A stretch of 64,000 nucleotides of DNA, from positions 5,086,896-5,150,895 of the forward strand of contig OY282377.1 in assembly GCA_958295785.1 (NCBI GenBank), in the 5' to 3' direction. The DNA comes from an uncultured Latescibacterota bacterium (GTDB lineage Bacteria > Latescibacterota > UBA2968). A program made the translations under genes and the position numbers. The notes below the pieces were generated by a model that was given only the letters and a program-made list of their open reading frames with translations, was not told the DNA's origin and did not search any database. Shown here in pieces: positions 7,611 through 15,106 of this stretch. Positions within the stretch are counted from its first letter, which is position 1; each line of letters opens with the position of its first letter.

Positions 7611-7813
7611 ACACGACAAAAGCGCGAATAGACGCACAGGCATAGCCTACAACGCAGCGCAGCAAGTAATCCCGCTACCACCCCCAAAGGCGAGAAACGA
7701 ATCGTAGGGGCGTGGCCCCTGTGCTCGCCCAAATGTACGGAACGGGGTACAACCGCGTAGCAGTTCATCAACAGATTGCTTCGCTGATTCGCAGATGTGC
7801 GTTTTGTCGTGTA
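7611..7813. repeat. 203-bp MITE-like element
   Basis: Ends TACACGACAAAA at 7611 and the inverted TTTTGTCGTGTA at 7802-7813. It contains no gene. Part of its interior (CGCACAGGCATAGCC type) resembles 3124-3155 and, on the other strand, 17511-17555, so fragments of the family are scattered. One dispersed palindrome copy lies inside at 7703-7730. Confidence 0.6.
7703..7730. repeat. dispersed GC-rich palindrome, copy 2
   Basis: CGTAGGGGCGTGGCCCCTGT followed by GCTCGCCC; same core as the other ten copies, inverted relative to copy 1. Confidence 0.8.
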
Positions 7814-7827
7814 CAGCAAAAAAGCAT

Positions 7828-7859
7828 AAGGGGTTGCGAGCTAAAACTCACAACCCCTT
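7828..7859 (-). terminator. hairpin terminator of tRNA-Pro
   Basis: AAGGGGTTG and CAACCCCTT flank a 14-nt loop. On the minus strand it lies just 3' of tRNA-Pro and is followed by a T-rich run. Confidence 0.8.
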
Positions 7860-7866
7860 GTTTTAT

Positions 7867-7943
7867 TGGTCGGGACGGAGGGATTTGAACCCCCGGCCCC
7901 CTGCTCCCAAAGCAGGTGCTCTACCGGACTGAGCCACGCCCCG
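7867..7943 (-). tRNA. tRNA-Pro (anticodon TGG), CCA encoded
   Basis: Reading the minus strand: acceptor CGGGGCG paired with CGTCCCG, anticodon arm CTGCT-TTGGGAG-CAG region giving TGG, T-arm GGGGTTCAAATCCC, discriminator A, and CCA at 7869-7867. A terminator hairpin follows. Confidence 0.95.
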
Positions 7944-8007
7944 TTTCTAATGTCTAAAAGTACGGGATTCGAGAAATATTGTCAACAGCAAAGAATGGTG
8001 GTTGCGT

Positions 8008-8946
8008 CTATCGCGTCCCCGCCATGATCGCCTCGGCGAGTTGCATGGTCTTGATCGCTTCGTCCAAATTCGCCGCGGGAAGCGCGATGGGGCGGTCGGA
8101 TTTGATGCAGTCGATGAAAAATCGGTTCTGTTCCTTCGTGCCCGATCCCTTTCCACGCAATGCCTGCTTCTCGCCATCGCAAAAAACCTGCCCGCCGGAT
8201 ACGCCTTCCATATACGCCGAAATCTCGTGCCCGTGGATCTCGTAGCGTTCCAACCGGGCATTGGTCGTATAATTGTGAATGAGTTGGGCTACAACGCCAT
8301 TGTCAAACGCGACGAGAGCCGCGTGGACATCGCGATAACCCGACATGGATCGGCGCACCACACTGTGGACCTCCGACACCTCTGCGCCTGCTAAAAAGCG
8401 GATGGTATCAATGGCGTGAATCGGCGTCTCAAAAAGCATCTGATCCATCAGCACCTCGGCAAATTTGCCCGAATTGCCCAACTCGGTGATGCTCTTGTGA
8501 AACTCGCCCACCAGTTGCGTTATGGGGCCGCGGTCCAACACCAGATCGCGCGCTTCAACGACAATTGGATGAAATCGCCGATTCCACCCCACCATCGCTT
8601 TCGCGGCTGTTTTGTCCGATGCGGCTTTTAACCCCTCGGTCTCGCGCGTGCTCAAGCCGGGTGGCTTCTCCAAAAAGGTATGGACGCCCGCCTCCAAACA
8701 CGGCAATGCGAGCGCGGCATTCAAATGCGCGGGCGGCGCGACAAAAATCGCGTCGAGTGCTTCGCCATCGAGCAATTCGGACACGTCGCCGCATTGCCCT
8801 TCAATGCCGTATTGTTCGCAGACAGGCGCGCGAATTTCCGCAATGGGATCGCAAACCGCCGCGAGATGCACGTCTTCAAATTCGCTCAAAATTTGGATGT
8901 GCCCCCGGCCTCGGCTGCCACATCCGACAACACCAACGCGCAACAT
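8008..8946 (-). CDS. Gfo/Idh/MocA-family oxidoreductase
   Basis: 312 aa; ATG at 8946 with AAGGAGGAG upstream. The N-terminal Rossmann fold shows GVVGCGSRGRGH, and EKPPGL is the family's EKP motif. The C-terminal half is the alpha/beta dimer/substrate domain. Such enzymes use NAD(P) to oxidise or reduce sugars, inositols or related polyols; the substrate cannot be read from sequence. It is the last gene of a tight four-gene minus-strand operon (gaps of 20, 11 and 10 bp) with two more Gfo-type genes and an aldo/keto reductase. This suggests one carbohydrate pathway. Confidence 0.9.
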   Translation of the reverse strand: MLRVGVVGCGSRGRGHIQILSEFEDVHLAAVCDPIAEIRAPVCEQYGIEGQCGDVSELLDGEALDAIFVAPPAHLNAALALPCLEAGVHTFLEKPPGLSTRETEGLKAASDKTAAKAMVGWNRRFHPIVVEARDLVLDRGPITQLVGEFHKSITELGNSGKFAEVLMDQMLFETPIHAIDTIRFLAGAEVSEVHSVVRRSMSGYRDVHAALVAFDNGVVAQLIHNYTTNARLERYEIHGHEISAYMEGVSGGQVFCDGEKQALRGKGSGTKEQNRFFIDCIKSDRPIALPAANLDEAIKTMQLAEAIMAGTR

Positions 8947-8956
8947 TTTCTCCTCC

Positions 8957-9973
8957 TTATCCCGTCCATTCGGCTGGATCGATGTCCATCCACTTGGGGT
9001 CGAACTCGCCCCATTTATTGGGTGCCGTGTCGATTTCGTATTTTGCAAACACCCGATCTATGGCCCGCTTGGTCTCTTCATCCAATGTCCATCCCAGCGC
9101 GCCCATGTTGTCTTCGACTTCCTCCGGCTTGCGTGCGCCCACCAGCGCCGTGCTCACCGCCGGTTGCGACAACACCCAGTTCAGCGCGACATGCGGCAGG
9201 TTTTTGCCCAGGCCCGCGGCGAGTTCTTTGAGTTCATTGACCGCCCGAATATTGCGCTGAAACACGCCTGGCTCAAACAGGCGCAAGGTCGTATTGCTGC
9301 CGCCTTTGCGCCGCCAGTCGTTGTCTTCAAAAACCGTGTCTTCTGTGAACGCGCCCGCGAGCAGGCCATAGGCCAACGACCCATACGTCATCACCCCCAC
9401 ATTGTTTGCCCGTGCGTAGGGGAATGTCCATTTGATGTGCCGGCGGTCGAACAAATTGCAGCCGTATTGCAACACATCCACGCGCCGCGCATCCATGCAC
9501 CGCGCAATTTCCGGAGGCGTAAAATTCGACAGCCCTACAAACCGCGCTTTCCCGGCTTCGACGAGTTCGTCCAACGCGCCCATCGTTTCTTCAAAAGGCG
9601 TGTCGCGGTCGGGCCAATGCACGAGATACACATCCACGCAATCCGTATTCAGCATTTCCAAACTCTGCTCAATCGCCCGGTGGACCCTCTCTTTGCTGCT
9701 GTCCCGGCCGCGTTCGTACCCCATGCCAAATTTTGTAACCAAAATGACGTCTTTGCGCCTGGGCCCCAAGGCACGCGCGAGCAAGCGTTCAGACGCGCCC
9801 CTGCCGTATCCCTGCGCCGTATCAAAACAATTGATGCCCAGATCAATCGCGCGATTGACCGCGGCGACGACCTCGGCATCGTCAAAAGAGCCATACCCGC
9901 CGCCCAATTCCCAGCATCCAAACCCAATGGCCGAAACCTTCAAGCCGGTCTGTCCAAACTCGCGGTATTCCAC
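8957..9973 (-). CDS. aldo/keto reductase
   Basis: 338 aa from a GTG start preceded by GGAGGG. It has the (beta/alpha)8 AKR fold with the catalytic tetrad visible: D and Y in FDTAQGYG, K in LVTKFGMG and H in YLVHWPD. The C-terminus resembles the MocA/YajO-type NADPH-dependent group (LNWVLSQPAVSTALVGAR). It should reduce an aldehyde or keto-sugar. It lies 11 bp downstream of one Gfo gene and 10 bp upstream of another. Confidence 0.92.
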   Translation of the reverse strand: MEYREFGQTGLKVSAIGFGCWELGGGYGSFDDAEVVAAVNRAIDLGINCFDTAQGYGRGASERLLARALGPRRKDVILVTKFGMGYERGRDSSKERVHRAIEQSLEMLNTDCVDVYLVHWPDRDTPFEETMGALDELVEAGKARFVGLSNFTPPEIARCMDARRVDVLQYGCNLFDRRHIKWTFPYARANNVGVMTYGSLAYGLLAGAFTEDTVFEDNDWRRKGGSNTTLRLFEPGVFQRNIRAVNELKELAAGLGKNLPHVALNWVLSQPAVSTALVGARKPEEVEDNMGALGWTLDEETKRAIDRVFAKYEIDTAPNKWGEFDPKWMDIDPAEWTG

Positions 9974-9984
9974 AATACCCTCCT

Positions 9985-11061
9985 CTATTCGCGTTCAAAT
10001 TTCGGTTGTCTGGGCGCGAAATCTCGCGCCATGCGATACGGGCAGTCTTTCAGCGGCAGATCGACCCGTGCGCCGCCTTTGTGATGCGATTCGACAAAGG
10101 CAAAGATCAGTTCTTGATTGGCGCGCGCCAGGCGCACGCCGCACCGCGTTGGCTCGCCCGTGTCGAGTGCGTGAACCAAGTCTTCGATGAGGCGCACGGT
10201 TGAACTCTCCTGTTCCACTTTTGGGAACTCACCCCATCCCAACACATTGCGCCCTCGGTGATCCCGAGCAACGACCTCGCGCACCTGCCAGTCTTCGCCG
10301 TTTTGCAAACTCGTGACAGTTCCCGCGTCGCCCACGGCTTCGACTTCCAGACCGCGCCCGGAATTGAGGGCATAAGCCGTCACCCCATTTTTGAATTGGA
10401 TGATGCCGTGCCCCACCGGATCGGCCTTCAAGATGTGACCTGCTATCGCGTCTGCGCCCTGCGAGAGATGCGCCTGCACCCACGCCGCGGGATGGTCGCT
10501 GTTGAGGCGCATGAGCAAATCAAAACTGTGGCTGGCGGAATTGAACAGCGAACCCGTCTGGTGGATGATCAGCGACTTCAACTGCCCGATGCGCCCGCTG
10601 TCGATCACCGCTTTCATCTGGTCGTATCCCGGATCCCACCGCCGATTGGTGCCCAAGTTGAAAAACACCCCATTGCGCTCGCACGCATCGACCATGGCAT
10701 CGGCATCTGCCATGGACGCTGCCATGGCTTTTTCCGCGTAAATCGCCTTTGCCCCCTGCTCTGCGGCATAGACTGCGATTTCTGCGCGCTGCTCGGGTTG
10801 CGTTGCCACGCTCACGATATCGGGTTTTTCAATGTTGATAAGTGCCCGATAATCGGTGTATTGCCGCGCTTTTGGAACGCCATACCGCTCGCCTGTGCGC
10901 GCCAGTACGTCTTCGCGCAAATCCGAACACGCGATCAAGTCTGTGCGGTCGCACGCCTCGTATCCCGCCGCGTGGGAATACGCCCGATTGTGCGCCACCT
11001 CATTGTCGATAAACGCGCCCATCCGACTGCATCCAATCAGTGCTGCACGGTATGTTTTCAT
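9985..11061 (-). CDS. Gfo/Idh/MocA-family oxidoreductase
   Basis: 358 aa; ATG at 11061 with GGGAGAAGACC upstream. Rossmann motif ALIGCSRMGAFIDNE and the EKP-type motif IYAEKAMA. It is more similar to the gene at 11082 (shared IDNE/IDDE, EKAMA.SMA.AD and a C-terminal HHKGGARVDLPL-like ending) than to that at 8008, so these two are likely paralogues. NAD(P)-dependent; substrate unknown. It begins 20 bp after the upstream gene ends. Confidence 0.9.
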   Translation of the reverse strand: MKTYRAALIGCSRMGAFIDNEVAHNRAYSHAAGYEACDRTDLIACSDLREDVLARTGERYGVPKARQYTDYRALINIEKPDIVSVATQPEQRAEIAVYAAEQGAKAIYAEKAMAASMADADAMVDACERNGVFFNLGTNRRWDPGYDQMKAVIDSGRIGQLKSLIIHQTGSLFNSASHSFDLLMRLNSDHPAAWVQAHLSQGADAIAGHILKADPVGHGIIQFKNGVTAYALNSGRGLEVEAVGDAGTVTSLQNGEDWQVREVVARDHRGRNVLGWGEFPKVEQESSTVRLIEDLVHALDTGEPTRCGVRLARANQELIFAFVESHHKGGARVDLPLKDCPYRMARDFAPRQPKFERE

Positions 11062-11081
11062 GGTCTTCTCCCAATAACGAC

Positions 11082-12164
11082 CTAAATGTGAAAGATGTAC
11101 AAATCCCGTTCTTCCAATGGCAGGTTGATCCAAGAACTTCCCTGCCGGTGGCTTTCCGCCACGGCAATACACGCCTCGGTGATGCGATGCGCGACTTCGA
11201 CATGTCCCAGGGTTGGACGCCCCTGCTCATGTGCGTCTATCAAATCCTCGAGACACGACACCACATGGCTTTTTTGTCCAACGGGCGCGACCGTTGCATC
11301 GTCCCATCCCTGACGCTTGCCCACCATCGCGCCGGCTTTTCTGAGCTTGATGCCAGCGCCGTTGTTGATCGACCGAATGCACCCCGTTGTCCCGATTACC
11401 TCAAATTCCCATCCCGCGGCCGGCACAGACCAGGCTTCCACGCCATTTTCAAATCGCAACTGATACGTCGCCCTGGGATCAAAGGCAATGTGATTGTTCT
11501 CTATCGCAAAATCTCGGGGTGCCAATTCACCGCGCACCGCTTCGATTTTTGGGTCGCCGAGCAAAAACGAGAGCGTATCTATGGCGTGGATATGCCCGTG
11601 CATCAGGGATGAGGCCGCGTAGTGAATGGCGGCTTGTGGTTCGCCAATTTCACCCTCGGCGATAGCGCGCCGCACCGCGTGATAACTCGTGTTAAATCGC
11701 CGCAAAACACCCGTATTAAACACCGTGCCATTTGCTTTCACCGCTTTCAAAATTTCATCTGCCCGCGCCATTGAACTCGCCATGGCCTTCTCCACATACA
11801 ACATGGGCACGCCAGCTTGGGCCAGGCTCACGCTTAAATCCGCATGGGAATCGCCCCTGAAATTGGCGTCTGGTGCTTTGTTGGCGGGCTTAAACAACCC
11901 CGATGCCGTGGTACACACCGCCACCAGATCGAGCGATTCGCGCTTCACCATCTCCCGATAATTTTCGTAAATGGCCCCCACGCCCCATCGCTTTGAAAAA
12001 GCAACGCGCTTGTCTGCCTGCAAATCGGCGCCGGCAACCAGTTCGAGTTGATCCATAGCCGCACAGCACGCCGCAATGGAATACGGCTGTGTCGCATGCC
12101 CTTCATCGTCGATGGTGCTGCCCATGCGCCCCAGTCCAACAATGCCCACGCGGTAAGTTCTCAA
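11082..12164 (-). CDS. Gfo/Idh/MocA-family oxidoreductase, first gene of operon
   Basis: 360 aa. I choose the TTG at 12164 because AGGAGG lies 6 nt upstream; a GTG six codons earlier would place that site inside the gene. Rossmann motif VGIVGLGRMGSTIDDEG, then YVEKAMASSMARAD as the EKP-region helix. C-terminal ending GSSWINLPLEERD. It opens the four-gene operon; the promoter should lie in 12165-12340, where no other gene sits. Confidence 0.9.
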   Translation of the reverse strand: MRTYRVGIVGLGRMGSTIDDEGHATQPYSIAACCAAMDQLELVAGADLQADKRVAFSKRWGVGAIYENYREMVKRESLDLVAVCTTASGLFKPANKAPDANFRGDSHADLSVSLAQAGVPMLYVEKAMASSMARADEILKAVKANGTVFNTGVLRRFNTSYHAVRRAIAEGEIGEPQAAIHYAASSLMHGHIHAIDTLSFLLGDPKIEAVRGELAPRDFAIENNHIAFDPRATYQLRFENGVEAWSVPAAGWEFEVIGTTGCIRSINNGAGIKLRKAGAMVGKRQGWDDATVAPVGQKSHVVSCLEDLIDAHEQGRPTLGHVEVAHRITEACIAVAESHRQGSSWINLPLEERDLYIFHI

Positions 12165-12346
12165 AACGCACCTCCTGTTCACAATCCCATTTTTCAGATG
12201 ACCGCTCGTAGTATGCTATGACCCCGCGGATAATACAATCACAATTTCAACGCCCGCCGTACGTCTGACATTTGCAACATCATCGAAGTTTTGGCATATT
12301 GGCCGCCGCCAAACGTATTGGAGAGATCCCCGAGGAGATCGGCAAA

Positions 12347-12610
12347 ATGAAACTGTACAAACTGCCCTTTGTCATGCACGAGCCCGGCGCGGAAACCGAA
12401 GACAAATTCATGGCCGAGATACCCGCCCTTCCCGGATGCAGGGCATGGGGGGACACGGCTGCCCAAACTCTGGAAAACCTCCAAAGCGTCGCCGCCGCCT
12501 TCATCGAATCCCATGCAGACATGGGAGACGACCTGCCGTTGGAAGTTGAAGCGGCATCGGTTGAAATCGCGAAAAATTTTGTTCTCAATGAGGTTTTGGT
12601 TACGGTTTGA
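12347..12610 (+). CDS. hicB: HicB-family antitoxin
   Basis: 87 aa; ATG 12347 with GAGGAGATCGGC upstream. It contains the HicB-type partial RNase H fold: FMAEIPALPGCRAWGDTAAQ and TLENLQ...FIESHADMGDDLP. There is no C-terminal DNA-binding domain of the longer HicB forms. It overlaps the next gene by 4 nt. Known role: it neutralises the HicA mRNA interferase and usually represses the operon. Here the antitoxin comes first, the reverse of the classical hicAB order. Confidence 0.85.
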   Translation: MKLYKLPFVMHEPGAETEDKFMAEIPALPGCRAWGDTAAQTLENLQSVAAAFIESHADMGDDLPLEVEAASVEIAKNFVLNEVLVTV

Positions 12611-12813
12611 ACTGCCGAACACTCACACGTAGGCGAGGGCGTCTGGGTTGCGAATTTGATCGCCAAGGCAGAGGCGACCATGAAATCTGGATCAATGCCA
12701 ATACGCACGCCAGAACGACGATTCCCAACTGGGGCAACCGAGACTTGAAAACGGGAACTATCAGAGCCATCCTGCGGGATTTGGGTATATCCAGAGATGC
12801 GTTCTTTGGCTAA
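12607..12813 (+). CDS. hicA: HicA-family mRNA interferase toxin
   Basis: 68 aa from a TTG overlapping the hicB stop. The dsRBD-like core with catalytic His is visible: GCEFDRQGRGDHEIWINANT, followed by TIPNWGNRDLKTGTIRAILR. The N-terminus (NCRTLTRRRGR) fits the family poorly and is slightly short. A small deletion or a wrong start is possible, so activity is uncertain. A hairpin terminator follows at 12836. Confidence 0.75.
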   Translation: MNCRTLTRRRGRLGCEFDRQGRGDHEIWINANTHARTTIPNWGNRDLKTGTIRAILRDLGISRDAFFG

Positions 12814-12835
12814 TCGGCGAATGGGCAAAAAATGA

Positions 12836-12870
12836 AAGGGATCGGTAAAATGCTATCGATCCCTTTTTTT
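12836..12870. terminator. bidirectional terminator between hicA and the flippase gene
   Basis: AAAGGGATCG and CGATCCCTTT flank a 9-nt loop, with T7 on the plus side. It serves hicA on the plus strand and ends beside the flippase stop on the minus strand. Confidence 0.85.
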
Positions 12871-14320
12871 ATTCCCCTCTAAAGTCGCGCCAGAATCGCA
12901 TCACAAACGCCCATGCGAACAGGCGAATGGCGACCGCGTAGGCGATGGCCCCGGCCAAGCCCCCGAGCAACAGGGTCTCGACGGTTCCCAAGTCGGTCGA
13001 TGAACGCACAGCGCACAGCGTGACCGCGACCGAGATCGTCGTCAGCAAGGGGCGGATGTATGATTTGAGGTAGTCGATCATCCGCAGGTGGATCAGATGG
13101 TTGACCAGCAGTTGCGTAACAACGAGAAACAACACCGCGATCCCCGAGATCGCAGCGGCCACGCCCTCGATGCCGTAGCGCACGCCCCAAAAGAGCGCGG
13201 GGATGAAAACGATCAGATTTGCAAGCGTCCACCTGAACGACCAGTTGGCCTTGCCTTTGGCGAGAAAAATCGATCCCACAACCGTGCCCACGGCTTTGAG
13301 CATGCCCGCCACAATCAACAGCCTGAGCGGATTGAGCGCAGGCAACATGGCTTCGCCCTTGACGAGCAACAAAATTTCTCGCGCATAAACAAAACCGCCT
13401 GCGAGCACGGGCCAGGCCACCAGGGCAATCACGGCAATGGCGCGTGTATATCCCCGTCGCAACGTGCGATCATTTTCCTGCACCACGGAAAAAGCAGGGA
13501 AGATCACGCGCATTAAAATCATGCCCCCGTGGCTCAACGGCATCATCGTGTATTGATAGACAAAGGAGTACAATGCCGTTGCCACCGGGCCCAGATAAAC
13601 CGGAATAAAATAGCCCTTGTCCAAGTTGTTATTGACATAATTCACGATATTGGCGCCGGCGACATTCAAACCAAATCCCAAAATGTCTCGAAGCATCCGC
13701 CACTGAAACGACAGCGCGGGCAGCCACGCGACTGAACCCCACAAACAGGCCAGCAGCGCGAACTCCCTGACAACGGCATTCCAAATCGCGCTTTCAATGC
13801 CATACCCACAGGCGAGCATGCCCAGCCCAACGCCTGCGGCGATGAGCACCGCGATCACCTCGCCAAATGCAATGGCGCGAAAATTGAGCTCGCGCGCCAG
13901 ACGTGCGCGCATCACGCCCGAAACAGAAGCCGCGGGAATGATCAGGGCCAGCGGTTGGAGTGCGCTTGCAAATGCGTGGGCGTCAACATCCACGGCCCAG
14001 CGTGCAATCCATTGTCCCAGATCGGATGCCTGAAAAAACAGCATCAGATACAGCGCGCAGCCAGACGCGAGGCAAGTCCAAAACGCCGCGCTAAAATGGG
14101 CATTTCGCGCTTTGCGGTGTTTGACCAGCGCGTCATTGAGGCCCAGCGCGCTGAACAAGGGCAACAAAACCACAATCCGCAACGCCCATGTGAAATAGCC
14201 CATGTCTTCCAGATTGAGCATCCGATAAAAGATCAGGGTCACGATGAGTTGGATGCCCAACCCGCCACCGGTCCAAAACGCGCCGCGCACCGCGCGCGTC
14301 GCCAGCGATTGATCGCCCAC
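12869..14320 (-). CDS. polysaccharide flippase of the Wzx/MATE-MVF type
   Basis: 483 aa from a GTG preceded by GGAGGGATGT. About 12-14 hydrophobic helices run the whole length. The opening SLATRAVRGAFWTGGGLGIQ and YFTWALRIV is typical of the lipopolysaccharide/teichuronic-acid exporter group (WzxC/TuaB-like). It should flip undecaprenyl-linked glycans across the inner membrane. It stands alone here; the sugar-nucleotide and glycosyltransferase genes at 23901-26976 could belong to the same envelope pathway, but this is inference. Confidence 0.85.
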   Translation of the reverse strand: MGDQSLATRAVRGAFWTGGGLGIQLIVTLIFYRMLNLEDMGYFTWALRIVVLLPLFSALGLNDALVKHRKARNAHFSAAFWTCLASGCALYLMLFFQASDLGQWIARWAVDVDAHAFASALQPLALIIPAASVSGVMRARLARELNFRAIAFGEVIAVLIAAGVGLGMLACGYGIESAIWNAVVREFALLACLWGSVAWLPALSFQWRMLRDILGFGLNVAGANIVNYVNNNLDKGYFIPVYLGPVATALYSFVYQYTMMPLSHGGMILMRVIFPAFSVVQENDRTLRRGYTRAIAVIALVAWPVLAGGFVYAREILLLVKGEAMLPALNPLRLLIVAGMLKAVGTVVGSIFLAKGKANWSFRWTLANLIVFIPALFWGVRYGIEGVAAAISGIAVLFLVVTQLLVNHLIHLRMIDYLKSYIRPLLTTISVAVTLCAVRSSTDLGTVETLLLGGLAGAIAYAVAIRLFAWAFVMRFWRDFRGE

Positions 14321-14420
14321 ACATCCCTCCTCGCGCTGCCCTCCAAACGACCATGCACAACCCCCTCGGGTTAGGGGGGCTATGCGTAACGCCAGTTATT
14401 CAGTAAGGGCATTGGGATTA

Positions 14421-14724
14421 TCACAGACATGCGTCCAAGATGCTCAAAACCTCATTTAGGACGAAGTCAGGGGCTTTTTCGACAAACTTCACCTGTCGGC
14501 TTGCGTAATCAACGGACTTAAGACGACTCATTGGGGACGGCAACATGAAAGGGAATATTCCTTCGCGTGTTGGTTATGGGACACATCATGGCAAGTCCAG
14601 TATGGCGGTTGAACAGGGTGTTGCTGACCACCCATGCCGGGCGACGCCCTTGTTGCTCGCGTCCCGCCTGCGGATCAAAGGTTAGAATTGCGAAATCCCC
14701 TTTCTCTGGAACATATCTGGTCAT
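14421..14724 (-). pseudogene. mazF: MazF-family toxin, disrupted by an internal deletion
   Basis: The start is normal: GDFAILTFDPQAGREQQGRR and PAWVVSNTLFNRHTGLAMMCPIT are the MazF/PemK core. The frame stops after VPNESS. In another frame KSVDYASRQVKFVEKAPDFV follows at once and runs to a stop at 14421. The missing piece corresponds to the family's short V-M-x-D-Q segment, so roughly 25-30 nt plus the frame were lost. The ATG directly abuts the mazE stop. The toxin should be dead while the antitoxin remains. Confidence 0.85.
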
Positions 14725-14973
14725 CTACCACACTTCCTTTCCCATGGGTGGTCCCCAGTCTATCTCCTCGGATTGGTACCCTTCCGGCATTTGGGATACC
14801 CATGTCTTCAAGTCATAGTGCCCGCGCATGCTGGTCACGGGTTCGACGATAATCCGCCCTTTTTGGACCGAGACATTCACCTCGTCGCCCACGTTAATTT
14901 GGGCTTCTTCCAGAATGGCTTTTGCAAATTGAAGTCCCTGACCGTTTTCCCATTTCTGCACCTTCGTCAACAT
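14725..14973 (-). CDS. mazE: MazE/AbrB-family antitoxin
   Basis: 82 aa. The N-terminal swapped-hairpin AbrB domain is TKVQKWENGQGLQFAKAILE and GDEVNVSVQKGRIIVEPV, followed by an acidic tail that would bind the toxin. The usual W-G-N-S-x-G-L-R-I-P motif reads W-E-N-G-Q-G-L-Q-F-A, an altered DNA-binding loop. It is immediately followed by the broken mazF. Confidence 0.88.
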   Translation of the reverse strand: MLTKVQKWENGQGLQFAKAILEEAQINVGDEVNVSVQKGRIIVEPVTSMRGHYDLKTWVSQMPEGYQSEEIDWGPPMGKEVW

Positions 14974-15106
14974 CGCCTATCTCCTATGTTTGGCATCCGT
15001 GCGACCATCCGCGTTATCCTCCAATGGTCCACCCTCACCTGCGGACTCCTTAAATTGCGAAAAAACAAACGTGCGTAAGCAAATTTTTGAAAACCGCGCA
15101 TTCATC

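Noticed and set aside
8612-10084. 490-codon open frame opposite the oxidoreductase genes
   Set aside because: It runs antisense to two convincing genes with GC-skewed codons and has no domain; a shadow of high-GC coding sequence.
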